The position numbers were made by a program, and so were the translations under genes. The notes below the pieces were generated by a model that saw nothing but the letters and a program-made list of their open reading frames with translations, searched no databases and was not told the origin of the DNA. 55,274 nt of DNA from Clostridiales bacterium. GTDB taxonomy: Bacteria; Bacillota; Clostridia; Christensenellales; Pumilibacteraceae. This document shows, piece by piece, positions 43,183 through 53,034 of the stretch. The stretch is taken from positions 1 to 55,274 of the forward strand of contig JAIRRW010000015.1 in the NCBI GenBank assembly GCA_031255775.1, read 5' to 3'. Within the stretch, counting starts at the first letter, position 1; each line of letters starts with the position of its first letter.

Positions 43183-46100
43183 TCACATAATGTCCTGCAA
43201 AGCAATCAAGGACAGCTCTCCGTCGTTTTTGCCCACCTTTAGCGCCTCGACAAAGGCGGACACGGTATCGAGCGAGGTAAAGCAGCTGACGCCGTTTTCG
43301 ACCGCCATGCGGCGGATCCGAAAGCCGTCGCGCCGCGTATTGCGTCCCTTGGTGGGGGTATTGATGATGATTTTGACCTTGCCGGACTTGATGATCCGCT
43401 CGATGTCGTCGCTCTCGTGCAGCTTTTTGACGGCGTTTGCCGCCACGCCCTCGGCCGCGAGCGCCGCCGCCGTGCCCTCGGTCGCGTACAGCGTAAAGTC
43501 CAGCGCGTACAGCGCTTTCGCGAGCGGCAGCATCTCGGCCTTGCTTTTATTGGCGACCGAGATAAAGACGCCCCCCTTGTCCATTTTAAGGCCGCTGGCG
43601 TACAACCCCTTCAAAATGGCCTCGCCCGGGTCGTAGGACAGCCCCAAAACCTCGCCGGTGGACTTCATCTCGGGCGAAAGCGAAATTTCGAGATCGGGCA
43701 GCTTTTCGTTGGAGAACACCGGCACCTTGATGGCCGTGACCTTGGATCTTTTGTAGAGGCCGAGGCCGTAACCCATGTCCGCCAGCCGCTCGCCCAAGCA
43801 GCAGCGCGTGGCCAAATGCACCATGGGGATGCCGGTCACCTTGCTGATGTAGGGGACGGTGCGGCTGGAACGGGGATTGACCTCGATGATATAGATGTCG
43901 TCGCCCTTTAGAATGTACTGGATGTTGATGAGCCCCAGGGTTTTTGTCCCCAGCGCCAGCTTTTTTGTGATGTCCACCAAGCGCTCGACCACCGCGTCCT
44001 TGAGCGTCGCGGACGGATAGCGCGAAATGCTGTCGCCGCTGTGCACGCCGGTGCGTTCGATATGCTCCATAACGCCGGGAATGAGGATGTCCTTGCCGTC
44101 GCAAATGGCGTCAACCTCCAGCTCCTTGCCCTCGATATACTGATCGACGAGAATGGGGTGCTCCTGCTCGGTTTGGTTGATGATGTCCATATAGTCGCGA
44201 ATCTCGGCATCGGTATAGGCGATCTCCATGCCCTGCCCGCCCAGCACATAGGAGGGCCGCACAAGCACGGGATAGCCCAGCGCGTGCGCGGCGTCAAGCG
44301 CCTCCTCCCCGGTGTACACGGTGCGCCCGGCCGGCCGGGAAATTTTGAGGGTTTCGAGCAAGCGGTCAAAGGCCTCGCGATCCTCCGCGTCGTTGATGCT
44401 GTCCACCGACGTCCCCAAAATCCGATAGCCCTTATCCTCCACGGCCTTGGCCAGCTTGATCGCGGTCTGGCCGCCAAACTGAACGACGACGCCGGCGGGC
44501 TTTTCGAGCGCCAAAACGTTCCACACCTCCTCGGAGGTGAGCGGCTCGAAGTACAGCCGGTCGGAGATGTCAAAGTCGGTGGATACCGTTTCGGGGTTGT
44601 TGTTGATGATGACGGCCTCGTAGCCGCTCTCCTTGACGGCGCGGATACACTGCACCGAGCAGTAATCAAATTCGACGCCCTGCCCGATGCGGATGGGGCC
44701 GCTGCCCAAAACGACGATGGATTGATTGGGGACGGGATGCGCCTCGTTTTCGGTCTGATAGCACGAATAATAATAGGGGGACACCGCGTCAAACTCGGCC
44801 GCGCAGGTATCGACCATCTTATAGACCGGCCGGATCCCGTTTTTTTCGCGGTGCCGCCGGACGGCGTCCTCGGTCTCGCCGATCCACTTGGCGACGGCCT
44901 TGTCCGCAAACCCCTTTTGCTTGGCGTCCTTTAGGAGCCCGATCGGCAGGTTTTTTAGTCCCTTGATCTGCTTGAACCGTTCCTCCAGCTCGACGATCCC
45001 CTTGATCTTGAACAAAAACCACGGGTCGATGGTGGTGATCTCGTTGATGAGGGCGACCGAAACGCCCTTTCGGAGCGCCGCGCACACGCAAAACATCCGC
45101 TCGTCGTTTTTGAGCGCCAGCGCGCAGTACAGCTCGTCCTTGGTCATGTCCCCGTATTTTTTATAGTCTAAGGAAATAAAGCCAAGCTCTAAGGAACGGA
45201 CGGCCTTTAGGAGAGAGGCCTCAAAATTTTCGCCGATGGCCATGACCTCGCCGGTGGCCTTCATGCGGGTGCCCAGCGTCTTGTTTGCCTCGGTAAACTT
45301 GTCAAACGGCCAGCGCGGAAACTTGGCGACGACATAGTCGATGGTGGGCTCGAAGCAGGCATAGGTTTTGCCGGTGACGCCGTTGATGATCTCGTCCAAG
45401 CGGTACCCGACGGCGATGAGCGTCGCGACCTTGGCGATGGGATACCCCGTGGCCTTGGAGGCCAGCGCGGAGGAACGGGAGACGCGGGGGTTGACCTCGA
45501 TGACCGCGTATTCCATGCTCTTGGTGTTGAGCGCAAACTGCACGTTGCAGCCGCCGCAAATCTTTAGGGCGGAGATGATGTTGAGCGCGGCCGACCGCAG
45601 CATTTGATATTCCTGGTCTCTAAGCGTCTGCGCGGGGGCGAATACGATGCTGTCGCCGGTGTGGATGCCGACGGGATCGAGATTTTCCATGCTGCAAATG
45701 GTGATGACGTTGTCGGCCTCGTCGCGCATGACCTCGTATTCGATCTCCTTCCACCCGGCCACCGATTTTTCGATGAGGCACTGGCCGACCCGCGAGGCGG
45801 ACAGTCCGGCCTTGCAGACGGATTTTAGCTGCGCCTCGTTGTCGGCGATGCCGCCGCCCGTGCCGCCCAGCGTATAGGCGGGACGCACGATGAGCGGAAA
45901 GCCCGCGCCCTTGGAAAACGCCACCGCGTCCTCCACCGAATAGACGATGGCCGACTCGATACAGGGCTCGCCGATCGCCTCCATCGTCTCTTTAAAGAGC
46001 TCGCGATCCTCCGATTTTTTGATCGAATCGACGTTTGTCCCCAAGAGGCGCACGTTGTGCTCGGTCAAAAAGCCGCTCTCATAGAGCTCGCAGGCAAGGT

Positions 46101-46389
46101 TTAGCCCGGTCTGCCCGCCCAGCGTGGGCAGAATACTGTCCGGCTTTTCCTTTAGAATGATGTTTTTTAAGACGGCGGGGGTGAGGGGCTCGAGGTATAC
46201 GCGGGAGGCCATTTGCTTGTCCGTCATGATGGTGGCGGGGTTGCTGTTGACCAGGATCGTATAAATGCCCTCGTTTTGCAGCGCGCGGCAGGCCTGCGTG
46301 CCCGCGTAATCGAACTCGGCGGCCTGGCCGATCGCGATGGGGCCGCTGCCGATGATGAGTACCCGTTTGATGCCGGGGTCCTTTGCCAT
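43183..46389 (-). CDS. carB: Carbamoyl-phosphate synthase large chain
   Basis: 1068 residues, full length. Two ATP-grasp halves, starting LIIGSGPIAIGQAAEFDYAG and VVLGSGPIRIGQGVEFDY, each with a carbamate/bicarbonate kinase domain, and a C-terminal MGS-like regulatory domain. Makes carbamoyl phosphate from glutamine-derived ammonia, bicarbonate and two ATP. Last gene of the UMP operon; AGAGGAGA precedes the ATG. Confidence 0.98.
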   Translation of the reverse strand: MAKDPGIKRVLIIGSGPIAIGQAAEFDYAGTQACRALQNEGIYTILVNSNPATIMTDKQMASRVYLEPLTPAVLKNIILKEKPDSILPTLGGQTGLNLACELYESGFLTEHNVRLLGTNVDSIKKSEDRELFKETMEAIGEPCIESAIVYSVEDAVAFSKGAGFPLIVRPAYTLGGTGGGIADNEAQLKSVCKAGLSASRVGQCLIEKSVAGWKEIEYEVMRDEADNVITICSMENLDPVGIHTGDSIVFAPAQTLRDQEYQMLRSAALNIISALKICGGCNVQFALNTKSMEYAVIEVNPRVSRSSALASKATGYPIAKVATLIAVGYRLDEIINGVTGKTYACFEPTIDYVVAKFPRWPFDKFTEANKTLGTRMKATGEVMAIGENFEASLLKAVRSLELGFISLDYKKYGDMTKDELYCALALKNDERMFCVCAALRKGVSVALINEITTIDPWFLFKIKGIVELEERFKQIKGLKNLPIGLLKDAKQKGFADKAVAKWIGETEDAVRRHREKNGIRPVYKMVDTCAAEFDAVSPYYYSCYQTENEAHPVPNQSIVVLGSGPIRIGQGVEFDYCSVQCIRAVKESGYEAVIINNNPETVSTDFDISDRLYFEPLTSEEVWNVLALEKPAGVVVQFGGQTAIKLAKAVEDKGYRILGTSVDSINDAEDREAFDRLLETLKISRPAGRTVYTGEEALDAAHALGYPVLVRPSYVLGGQGMEIAYTDAEIRDYMDIINQTEQEHPILVDQYIEGKELEVDAICDGKDILIPGVMEHIERTGVHSGDSISRYPSATLKDAVVERLVDITKKLALGTKTLGLINIQYILKGDDIYIIEVNPRSSRTVPYISKVTGIPMVHLATRCCLGERLADMGYGLGLYKRSKVTAIKVPVFSNEKLPDLEISLSPEMKSTGEVLGLSYDPGEAILKGLYASGLKMDKGGVFISVANKSKAEMLPLAKALYALDFTLYATEGTAAALAAEGVAANAVKKLHESDDIERIIKSGKVKIIINTPTKGRNTRRDGFRIRRMAVENGVSCFTSLDTVSAFVEALKVGKNDGELSLIALQDIM

Positions 46390-46451
46390 ATATGTATCTC
46401 CTCTGTCTTTAACGTTTGTCCGGGGTCTTGATGCCGTGTATCGGTCGGCTT

Positions 46452-47525
46452 TTATTGTTTTGAAAACGCGTCGATACTGTCCTTAAATTCGGTAAAGAGA
46501 TGCGCGGTGTCGCGCGGGCCGGGGCAGACCTCGGGATGAAACTGAACCGAAAAGGTCAGGCCGTCGTTGTAGCGCATCCCCTCGCAGGTGCCGTCGTTGT
46601 AGTTGAGGTAGGAGACCGTCCCCTTGGCCGCGAGGGTTTCGGCGCGAACCGCGTAGCCGTGGTTTTGGCTGGTGATAAACAGCTTGCCCGTGGCGGTATC
46701 CTTGACGGGATGGTTGGCGCCCCGATGGCCGTACGGCAGCTTTTGCGTATCGCCGCCCAGGGCAAGCGCGATGAGCTGGTGCCCCAGGCAAATGCCGAAC
46801 ATCGGCTTTTTGCCGATCAGCTTTTTAACGGTCTCGATCTCGCGCACATTTTCCTTGGGGTCGCCCGGGCCGTTGGTCAGCATGATGCCGTCGGGCGCGT
46901 AAGCCAAAACCTCCTCGGCCGAAACCGTCGAAGGGAATACCTTGAGCCGGCAGCCCATGCGCTTTAGCGAGGCCAGAATATTGTTTTTTAAGCCGTAATC
47001 GATGACGGCCACCCTTTTGTCCCCCCCGCCGGTCTCGTAGGCGGTTTTGACCGAGATGTCGCCCACGGGATAGCGGTACGCGTAGGCCTTGACCGCCGCC
47101 AGTTTTTTTTCGTCGGGGAGCGTCTGCGCGATGATGCCCGACATCGTCCCCCCGTCCCGAATCTTTTTGGTCAGCGCCCGCGTGTCGATCCCCTCCAAGC
47201 CCACGATCTTATGCTTGATCAGGTAGTCGTTTAGGGTGCCCTCCGAGCGCCAGTTGGAGGGCGCTTCGCAGAGGTTGCGGACGATAAAGCCCCGCACCTT
47301 GGGCGCGTCCGACTCGACGTCCTCCGCGTTTACCCCGCAATTGCCGATCAAGGGATAGGTCATGCAGACGATCTGTCCCGTATAGGACGGGTCGGTCAAC
47401 AACTCCTGATAGCCGGTCATGCCGGTGTTGAAGACCACCTCGCCGACCGCCTCGCCCGAATACCCGATGCCCCTTCCCTCGTATGCCGTGCCGTCGCTCA
47501 ATACCAAATACGCCATATATGCCAT
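46452..47525 (-). CDS. carA: Carbamoyl-phosphate synthase small chain
   Basis: 357 residues. Class I glutamine amidotransferase triad visible: Cys in FGICLGHQL, His/Glu in VQFHPEVCPGP; N-terminal small-subunit domain ends with the GLKNNILAS region. Supplies ammonia to CarB. GGAGGG lies before the first of two close ATGs. Follows pyrE by 12 nt. Confidence 0.97.
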   Translation of the reverse strand: MAYMAYLVLSDGTAYEGRGIGYSGEAVGEVVFNTGMTGYQELLTDPSYTGQIVCMTYPLIGNCGVNAEDVESDAPKVRGFIVRNLCEAPSNWRSEGTLNDYLIKHKIVGLEGIDTRALTKKIRDGGTMSGIIAQTLPDEKKLAAVKAYAYRYPVGDISVKTAYETGGGDKRVAVIDYGLKNNILASLKRMGCRLKVFPSTVSAEEVLAYAPDGIMLTNGPGDPKENVREIETVKKLIGKKPMFGICLGHQLIALALGGDTQKLPYGHRGANHPVKDTATGKLFITSQNHGYAVRAETLAAKGTVSYLNYNDGTCEGMRYNDGLTFSVQFHPEVCPGPRDTAHLFTEFKDSIDAFSKQ

Positions 47526-47537
47526 ATATGTCCCTCC

Positions 47538-48158
47538 TTACAGGCTGTCCCGAAACGCGATAACTTCTTTGGCGCGATCCGCCTTGATATAGCCGCCCTC
47601 GACCGCGACGCCCAAGAGGGTCTCGATGTCGCACAACGCGCGGTAAGAGGTGTTTTCGGCCGCGAAGTTTTCGAAACCCCGCCCGATATTATAGGTAAAA
47701 ATGGCCGCGACGCCCAAGACCTCGGCGTCCGCCTCCCGCAAAGCCCGGACCGCCTCGATACAGCTGCCGCCGGTGGAGATGAGGTCCTCGACCACCACCA
47801 CCCGGTCGCCGGGGTTGAGCCGCCCCTCGATCCGATTGCCCTTGCCGTGCTCCTTTTTTGCCCCGCGCACATAGCCCATCGGGTACGCCAGACGGTCGGC
47901 GACCAGCGCCGCGTGCGCGATCCCCGCCGTCGCGGTGCCCATCAAAACCTGCGCCGTGGGATAGGCCTCCTTGATCATGTCGGACAGCCCCGCCTCGATG
48001 ACGGCGCGTGCCTTAGGGTACCCCAAGACCAGCCGGTTGTCGCAGTAAATGGGCGACTTGATCCCGCTGGCCCAGGTGAACGGCTCGTTTGGCCGCAGAA
48101 CCACGGCGCCGATCTCCAATAGCTGCGCCGCGGCGGCGCGTGCCCGTTGCTTGTGCAT
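47538..48158 (-). CDS. pyrE: Orotate phosphoribosyltransferase
   Basis: 206 residues. PRPP-binding motif VVVVEDLISTGGS; orotate-site region FTWASGIKSPIYCDNRL. Converts orotate plus PRPP to OMP. AGGAGAG upstream of ATG at 48158. An 83-nt gap separates it from pyrF. Confidence 0.96.
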   Translation of the reverse strand: MHKQRARAAAAQLLEIGAVVLRPNEPFTWASGIKSPIYCDNRLVLGYPKARAVIEAGLSDMIKEAYPTAQVLMGTATAGIAHAALVADRLAYPMGYVRGAKKEHGKGNRIEGRLNPGDRVVVVEDLISTGGSCIEAVRALREADAEVLGVAAIFTYNIGRGFENFAAENTSYRALCDIETLLGVAVEGGYIKADRAKEVIAFRDSL

Positions 48159-48241
48159 ATGTACACTCTCCTTGTTTTTTTGGTCGTGTGAGCGTGACCT
48201 GATCCGTTTTTTACCGTTTTTCTATCCCGTCCGCCGGGGGC

Positions 48242-48952
48242 TTACGCCGACCCCAAAAAATCCTGCCGCGCGCGTCGGTACGCCGCCGCGGGATCGTCCG
48301 CGCCCGTGATCGGCCGGCCCATGACGATATAGCCGCTGCCCAGCGCCCGCGCCCTTTCGGGCGAGACCACGCGTTTTTGGTCGTCGGCCGCCCCCTCGGG
48401 AAACCGAATACCGGGCGTGACCGAAAATAGCCCCAGCTCCCGCATGACGGGCGCCTCTAAGGCCGAACACACCACGCCGTCCAGTCCGGCCTTTTTGGCG
48501 TTTTGCGCGTAATGCCGCACCGTATCCGCCATGGGGGCATCGATCAAAAGCTCCTCTTTAAGCATTTGCGGCGAGGTGGAGGTCAGCTGGGTGACCGCGA
48601 TGACCAGCGTATCGGGCGAAACCGCCCGGACGGCCTCGGCCGCCGCCCGCATCATGTCGATGCCGCCGCCCGCGTGCACGTTGAGCATATCGACGCCGAG
48701 CGCGGCGATTTGGGCGGCCGCGCGCCCTACCGTGGTGGGGATGTCGTGCAGCTTTAGGTCTAAAAAGATCGGATAGCCCGCGTCCTTCAGGCGGCAAACC
48801 AACGCCGCGCCGCAGCGGTAATACATCTCCATGCCGATTTTTAGATAGGGCTTTTGGTCGGCCAATCCGGCTAAAACCGCGTCCAGCCGCTCTTCGTTTT
48901 CGAAATCGCAGGCCACGATCACGTCGCCCCTTTGCGTCACCCGTCTGTTCAT
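48242..48952 (-). CDS. pyrF: Orotidine-5'-phosphate decarboxylase
   Basis: 236 residues from the ATG at 48952 (ATGA overlap with pyrD). Catalytic DLKLHDIPTTV (D-x-K-x-x-D) and TPGIRFPEG, GRPIT near the C-terminus. Decarboxylates OMP to UMP. Confidence 0.96.
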   Translation of the reverse strand: MNRRVTQRGDVIVACDFENEERLDAVLAGLADQKPYLKIGMEMYYRCGAALVCRLKDAGYPIFLDLKLHDIPTTVGRAAAQIAALGVDMLNVHAGGGIDMMRAAAEAVRAVSPDTLVIAVTQLTSTSPQMLKEELLIDAPMADTVRHYAQNAKKAGLDGVVCSALEAPVMRELGLFSVTPGIRFPEGAADDQKRVVSPERARALGSGYIVMGRPITGADDPAAAYRRARQDFLGSA

Positions 48953-49860
48953 AACGCCCTGCCCCTTACGGTATTGATGTCGTCCGTCCCAAGCTCTTGG
49001 AGTACGGACGGAAGCCGTTCGATTATTTTTTTGCAGACAAACGGATCGGTCAGGTTTTTTGACCCCACCATGACCGCCGTCGCGCCCACGGACATAAATT
49101 CGATCACGTCCTCCGCCGTCTCGACGCCGCCCATGCCGATGACCGGGATCTTGACCGCTTTTGCGACCTGGTGCACCATGCGGAGCGCCACCGGCTTGAT
49201 CGCGCCCCCCGAATGTCCCGCGTAGGTATTGGCGATGATCGGCCGCCCCGTCCGATAGTCGACCGCCATCCCCAAAAGCGTGTTGATAAGGCTGATCCCG
49301 TCCGCGCCCGCGTCCTCCGCCGCCCTTGCGATGGCGGCAATATCGGTCACGTTGGGGGACAATTTGACGATGAGCTGACAGCGGCACACCTTTTTGACGG
49401 CGGCGGTCAGCCCGGCCGCCAGCCCGGCGTCCGTCCCGATGGCCATGCCGCCCGCCTTGACGTTGGGACAGCTGATGTTGAGCTCCACCGCGCCCACGAT
49501 CGGGTCGTCGGACAGGAGCTCGACCGCCTTGATATAGCTCTCCTCGTCATGCCCGCCCACGTTGACGATGAGCTTGTCCGAAAACACCCTGCGGATCGCC
49601 GGAAAATACAGGCTTTTGACCGCCTGCGCGCCCGGGTTTTGGAGGCCGACGGCGTTGAGCATCCCCGACGCCGTCTCGGCAATGCGGGGCAGGGGGTTGC
49701 CGACGCGCGGCTCCCATGTCGTGCCCTTGGTCGAAAAGGCGCCCAGTACATTGAGATCGTAGAGCATCGAAAATTCCAGGCCGTAGCCAAAAGTGCCGCT
49801 GGCCGGTATCACGGGGTTTTTGAGCGTCCAATCATTCAGCTTGACCGAAAGGTTGATCAT
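48949..49860 (-). CDS. pyrD: Dihydroorotate dehydrogenase, class 1B catalytic subunit
   Basis: 303 residues from the ATG at 49860, overlapping pyrK as ATGA. FMN barrel with NPVIPASGTFGYG, NISCPNVKAGG (catalytic Cys region) and IIGMGG-like VIGMGGVETAED. Adjacent pyrK shows it is the NAD-dependent class 1B type. Confidence 0.96.
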   Translation of the reverse strand: MINLSVKLNDWTLKNPVIPASGTFGYGLEFSMLYDLNVLGAFSTKGTTWEPRVGNPLPRIAETASGMLNAVGLQNPGAQAVKSLYFPAIRRVFSDKLIVNVGGHDEESYIKAVELLSDDPIVGAVELNISCPNVKAGGMAIGTDAGLAAGLTAAVKKVCRCQLIVKLSPNVTDIAAIARAAEDAGADGISLINTLLGMAVDYRTGRPIIANTYAGHSGGAIKPVALRMVHQVAKAVKIPVIGMGGVETAEDVIEFMSVGATAVMVGSKNLTDPFVCKKIIERLPSVLQELGTDDINTVRGRAL

Positions 49861-50594
49861 AGGAGAATGTCCTCCGCCAAAAAAACGGGGCCGTCGGCGC
49901 AGATCCGCCGCGCGCCCTTTCGCGTCACCATCGTGCAGCCCATGCACACGCCAAAGCCGCACCCCATGCGCGACTCGTACGACAGCTGTCCGGGCAGGCC
50001 GGTCCCGGCAAAGGCGTCCAGCATCCCCTGCGGGCCGCAGGCAAAATAATACCCCGGCTCTTTTTCCAGCGCGCGGGTGGGAAAGCCCTTTTCCCCCAGC
50101 TCGCCGCTGACCGAATACACCTCGACGTCGGCGGCAAGCGCCCGGAATTCGGCCAGATAAAAGGCGTCGTCCCTGCCGTTAAAGCCGAGCGCCACGCGCG
50201 GCCGAAAGCCCCTTTCGATCAGCGTTTTTGTCAGACAATAGATCGGCGCCGCGCCGGTGCCGCCCGCGGCCAACAGCACGTCGCCCGTCCCTGCGGGGAT
50301 CGCCCCTAAGGTAAAGCCGTTCCCCAGCGGCAGCATGACGTTTAAAACGGTCCCGGCGGCCATGGCGGCCATGTCTGCGGTTCCTCCGCCCGCGACCTTA
50401 TACAAAAGCGTGATCGAATCTGCGGTATAATCGCAGACGCCGAAGGGACGGCGCAGAAATTTGCCCGGGAGCGAAAGGTTGACAAACTGTCCGGCGGCCA
50501 CCGAAAAATCCGCCGCGCCCGTCAGGACCATTTCGTACACGTTTTGATTGAGCGCCCGGTTTTTGGCTATGACAAAATCGGCAGTTTTCAGCAT
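49857..50594 (-). CDS. pyrK: Dihydroorotate dehydrogenase electron transfer subunit
   Basis: 245 residues. FAD motif RPFGVCDY, NAD-binding GGTGAAPIY, and a [2Fe-2S] cluster with CGFGVCMGC plus a later Cys in RRICADGP. Transfers electrons from PyrD to NAD+. Overlaps pyrC by 7 nt and pyrD by 4. Confidence 0.95.
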   Translation of the reverse strand: MLKTADFVIAKNRALNQNVYEMVLTGAADFSVAAGQFVNLSLPGKFLRRPFGVCDYTADSITLLYKVAGGGTADMAAMAAGTVLNVMLPLGNGFTLGAIPAGTGDVLLAAGGTGAAPIYCLTKTLIERGFRPRVALGFNGRDDAFYLAEFRALAADVEVYSVSGELGEKGFPTRALEKEPGYYFACGPQGMLDAFAGTGLPGQLSYESRMGCGFGVCMGCTMVTRKGARRICADGPVFLAEDILL

Positions 50595-51871
50595 GGACGC
50601 ACCAGCCGGCCTTCGCGCACGAGGCGGCGGCCGGAGACGATGGTCTCGGTCACCATGCCGTGCGCCTTAACGCCGTCAAAGGGCGTGTTTTTTCCCATCG
50701 AAACCAGCCTTTGGGCGTCGATGCGCCAGCTCAAATCCGGGTCGATGACCGTGATGTCGGCGCGTTCGCCCTCCCGTAGGCGTCCGCCGAGGCCGGTGAT
50801 TCGGCGGGGGGCGGCGGACAGGAGGTCGCCGAGCTTAACGATGTCGATGATGCCGCTCTGCACCAAAATGGTGTAGCTGAGCGAAAACGCGGTCTCCAGG
50901 CCGCTGATGCCAAAGGGCGCGCCGACAAAATCGGCCGCCTTTTCGCCCGCGCTGTGGGGGGCGTGATCGGTCGCGATGACGTCGATGGCGCCGTCGGCGA
51001 TCCCCTCGATAACCGCCTTGCGGTCGTCCTCGGTTCGGATGGGGGGATTGACCTTGGCGGCGGTGTTGTAGTCCAAAATACAGGCGTCGTTGAGCGCGAA
51101 ATAATGCGGACAGGTCTCGGCCGTGACGGCAACGCCCTTGCGCTTAAAATAGCGGACGAGCTCCACCCCGCCCCGGGTGGAGACGTGGCAGATATGGATG
51201 CGGATGCCCAGCGTCTCGGCTAAAATGAGGTCGCGGGCGATCCCCGCTTCCTCGGCGGCGCGCGAAATCCCCGGGAGTCCCGCCGCCACCGAATTTGCGC
51301 CCTCATTGACGACGCCGCCCGCGGACAGGCTCTTGTCCTCGCTGTGCGAGAGAACCAGCAGCCCCAGGCCGTCGGCGTACTCCATGCCCCGGCGCATGAC
51401 CGCGCCGTCGGATACCGGGCAGCCGTCGTCGGACACGGCCAAAACGCCCGCAGTCTTTAAGCCCGCCATGGCGCTCAGCTCCGCGCCCTTAAGCCCCTTG
51501 GTGATGGCGCCGACCGGGTGAACGCGGACATAGCCCGCCTGCTCGGCGCGTCGGTTGATAAATTCGGCCACCACCTCGCTGTCGCAAACCGGGTTGGTGT
51601 TGGGCATACAAAAAATATCGGTAAACCCGCCCTTCGCCGCCGCCGCCGCGCCCGTTTTGACGGTCTCTTTATGGGTAAAGCCCGGCTCTCTTAGGTGCGT
51701 GTGCATATCGCAAAAGCCGTAAAAGACGTATTTCCCCTCGGCGTCAACGGTCTCGTCCGCGCCCCGGTCGATGCGGCCGATGCGCGAAATATAGTCGTCC
51801 TTGATGAGAATATCGGCGACGCGAACGCCGTCGCGCACCAGACTGCCGTTTTTGATTAGGATCGTGCCCAT
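50588..51871 (-). CDS. pyrC: Dihydroorotase (class I)
   Basis: 427 residues. Metal motif DMHTHLREPG, further His ligands in LSHSEDKS and HICHVST, ATDHAPHS with the catalytic Asp. Closes carbamoyl aspartate to dihydroorotate. Starts 4 nt after pyrB. Confidence 0.96.
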   Translation of the reverse strand: MGTILIKNGSLVRDGVRVADILIKDDYISRIGRIDRGADETVDAEGKYVFYGFCDMHTHLREPGFTHKETVKTGAAAAAKGGFTDIFCMPNTNPVCDSEVVAEFINRRAEQAGYVRVHPVGAITKGLKGAELSAMAGLKTAGVLAVSDDGCPVSDGAVMRRGMEYADGLGLLVLSHSEDKSLSAGGVVNEGANSVAAGLPGISRAAEEAGIARDLILAETLGIRIHICHVSTRGGVELVRYFKRKGVAVTAETCPHYFALNDACILDYNTAAKVNPPIRTEDDRKAVIEGIADGAIDVIATDHAPHSAGEKAADFVGAPFGISGLETAFSLSYTILVQSGIIDIVKLGDLLSAAPRRITGLGGRLREGERADITVIDPDLSWRIDAQRLVSMGKNTPFDGVKAHGMVTETIVSGRRLVREGRLVRPC

Positions 51872-51875
51872 AGCG

Positions 51876-52793
51876 CTACGCCTCCTCCCTTTTCGCCGCC
51901 GCGACCGTCTCTAAAACCGCCATGCGCACGGCCACGCCGTTTAGCACCTGCCCGTGGATCAGGCTGGGCGCGCTTTCGACAAGCGAAAAATCCAGCTCGA
52001 CGTCCCGATTGACCGGGCCCGGATGCAGGATGACGGCGTTGCGCGTGTTGTGCGCCAAAAGCGCCGGAGTGATCCCGAAAAAACGGTTATACTCCCCCGC
52101 GTCCGGGATGAGCGCGCTCCGCTGGCGTTCGAGCTGCAAGCGCAAGCCCATGATGACGTCGGCGTCCTTGACCGCGTCCGCCGCCGCGTAGACGACCTTG
52201 CAGCCAAGCCGTTCGATCTCCTTGGGGACAAGCGTTTTCGGCCCCGCCACCGTGACGGACGCGCCCAGCTTGACCAGCCCCAAAATATTGCTCCGCGCGA
52301 CGCGGCTGTGCGCGACGTCCCCCAAAATGGCCACCGAAAGCCCCGAAAGCCCGCCAAACCGCTCGCGCATGGTAAAAAAGTCCAGGAGCGCCTGCGTGGG
52401 GTGCTCGTGCATACCGTCGCCCGCGTTGATCACCGAGGCCGCGATTTGGCCGGATAAAAAAAGAGGCGTCCCCGATACCGCGTGACGAATGACGATGATA
52501 TCCGCCAGCAGCGCGTCCAGGGTCCGGCCCGTATCGATCAGCGATTCGCCCTTGTTGACGCTGGACGTCGAAACCGCCAGCGACGACACGTCCGCCCCCG
52601 TATACCTTGCCGCCAGCTCAAAGCTGAGCTTGGTGCGGGTGCTGTTTTCGTAAAAGAGCGTGACGACGCTCTTCCCCCTAAGCGCGTCCGACTTTTTCCG
52701 ATTTAAAAGGCGCTGCTTGGCGTCCTCGGCGCGATCCAAAAGGCCGGTAATATCCGCCGCCGTCAATGCTTCGATGCCCAATAAATGCTTCAA
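51876..52793 (-). CDS. pyrB: Aspartate carbamoyltransferase catalytic chain
   Basis: 305 residues from a TTG at 52793, chosen because GGAGGACGGCG precedes it and MKHLLG is the usual family start. Carbamoyl-phosphate motifs STRTKLSFE and HPTQALLD, GDVAHSRVARSN, and HPGPVNRDVE. First gene of the operon. No pyrI regulatory chain is in the window. Confidence 0.95.
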   Translation of the reverse strand: MKHLLGIEALTAADITGLLDRAEDAKQRLLNRKKSDALRGKSVVTLFYENSTRTKLSFELAARYTGADVSSLAVSTSSVNKGESLIDTGRTLDALLADIIVIRHAVSGTPLFLSGQIAASVINAGDGMHEHPTQALLDFFTMRERFGGLSGLSVAILGDVAHSRVARSNILGLVKLGASVTVAGPKTLVPKEIERLGCKVVYAAADAVKDADVIMGLRLQLERQRSALIPDAGEYNRFFGITPALLAHNTRNAVILHPGPVNRDVELDFSLVESAPSLIHGQVLNGVAVRMAVLETVAAAKREEA

Positions 52794-52807
52794 ACGCCGT
52801 CCTCCGT

Positions 52808-52838
52808 AAAAAAAATGACTACCCCTTTGGGCAGTCAT
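52808..52838 (-). terminator. Attenuator terminator in the pyr leader
   Basis: Minus strand: ATGACTGCCC, tetraloop AAAG, GGGTAGTCAT (10 bp with one G-U), then a run of T. It lies just before the pyrB ribosome binding site, so transcription must be antiterminated to enter the operon. The upstream segment GATAAGTAAATAG may pair with the TTATTATTTATT preceding the stem as antiterminator. Confidence 0.85.
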
Positions 52839-52948
52839 AATAAATAATAACACCTTTGCCGCTGCCGCTGTTGCATGAGACCTCGTGCAGCGTACAGTAC
52901 TATTTACTTATCGTCTTAAAAAAGCGTTAGTGCCCAAAGACCTTACCT

Positions 52949-52977
52949 ATATTACCACGAAGCGGCGGAAATGTAAA
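52949..52977 (-). promoter_or_regulatory. Promoter of the pyr-car operon
   Basis: Minus strand: TTTACA (52972-52977), 17-nt spacer, TAATAT (52949-52954). Gives a leader of roughly 150 nt. Confidence 0.75.
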
Positions 52978-53034
52978 GTCTTTTTCCGCCCGCGCGGCAA
53001 AATAATCACAGCAACGCGATTTTATTTACGCCGG

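Noticed and set aside
52840-52940. PyrR-binding loop in the pyr leader
   Set aside because: The segment GCACGAGGTC only loosely resembles the PyrR loop and lacks its conserved spacing.
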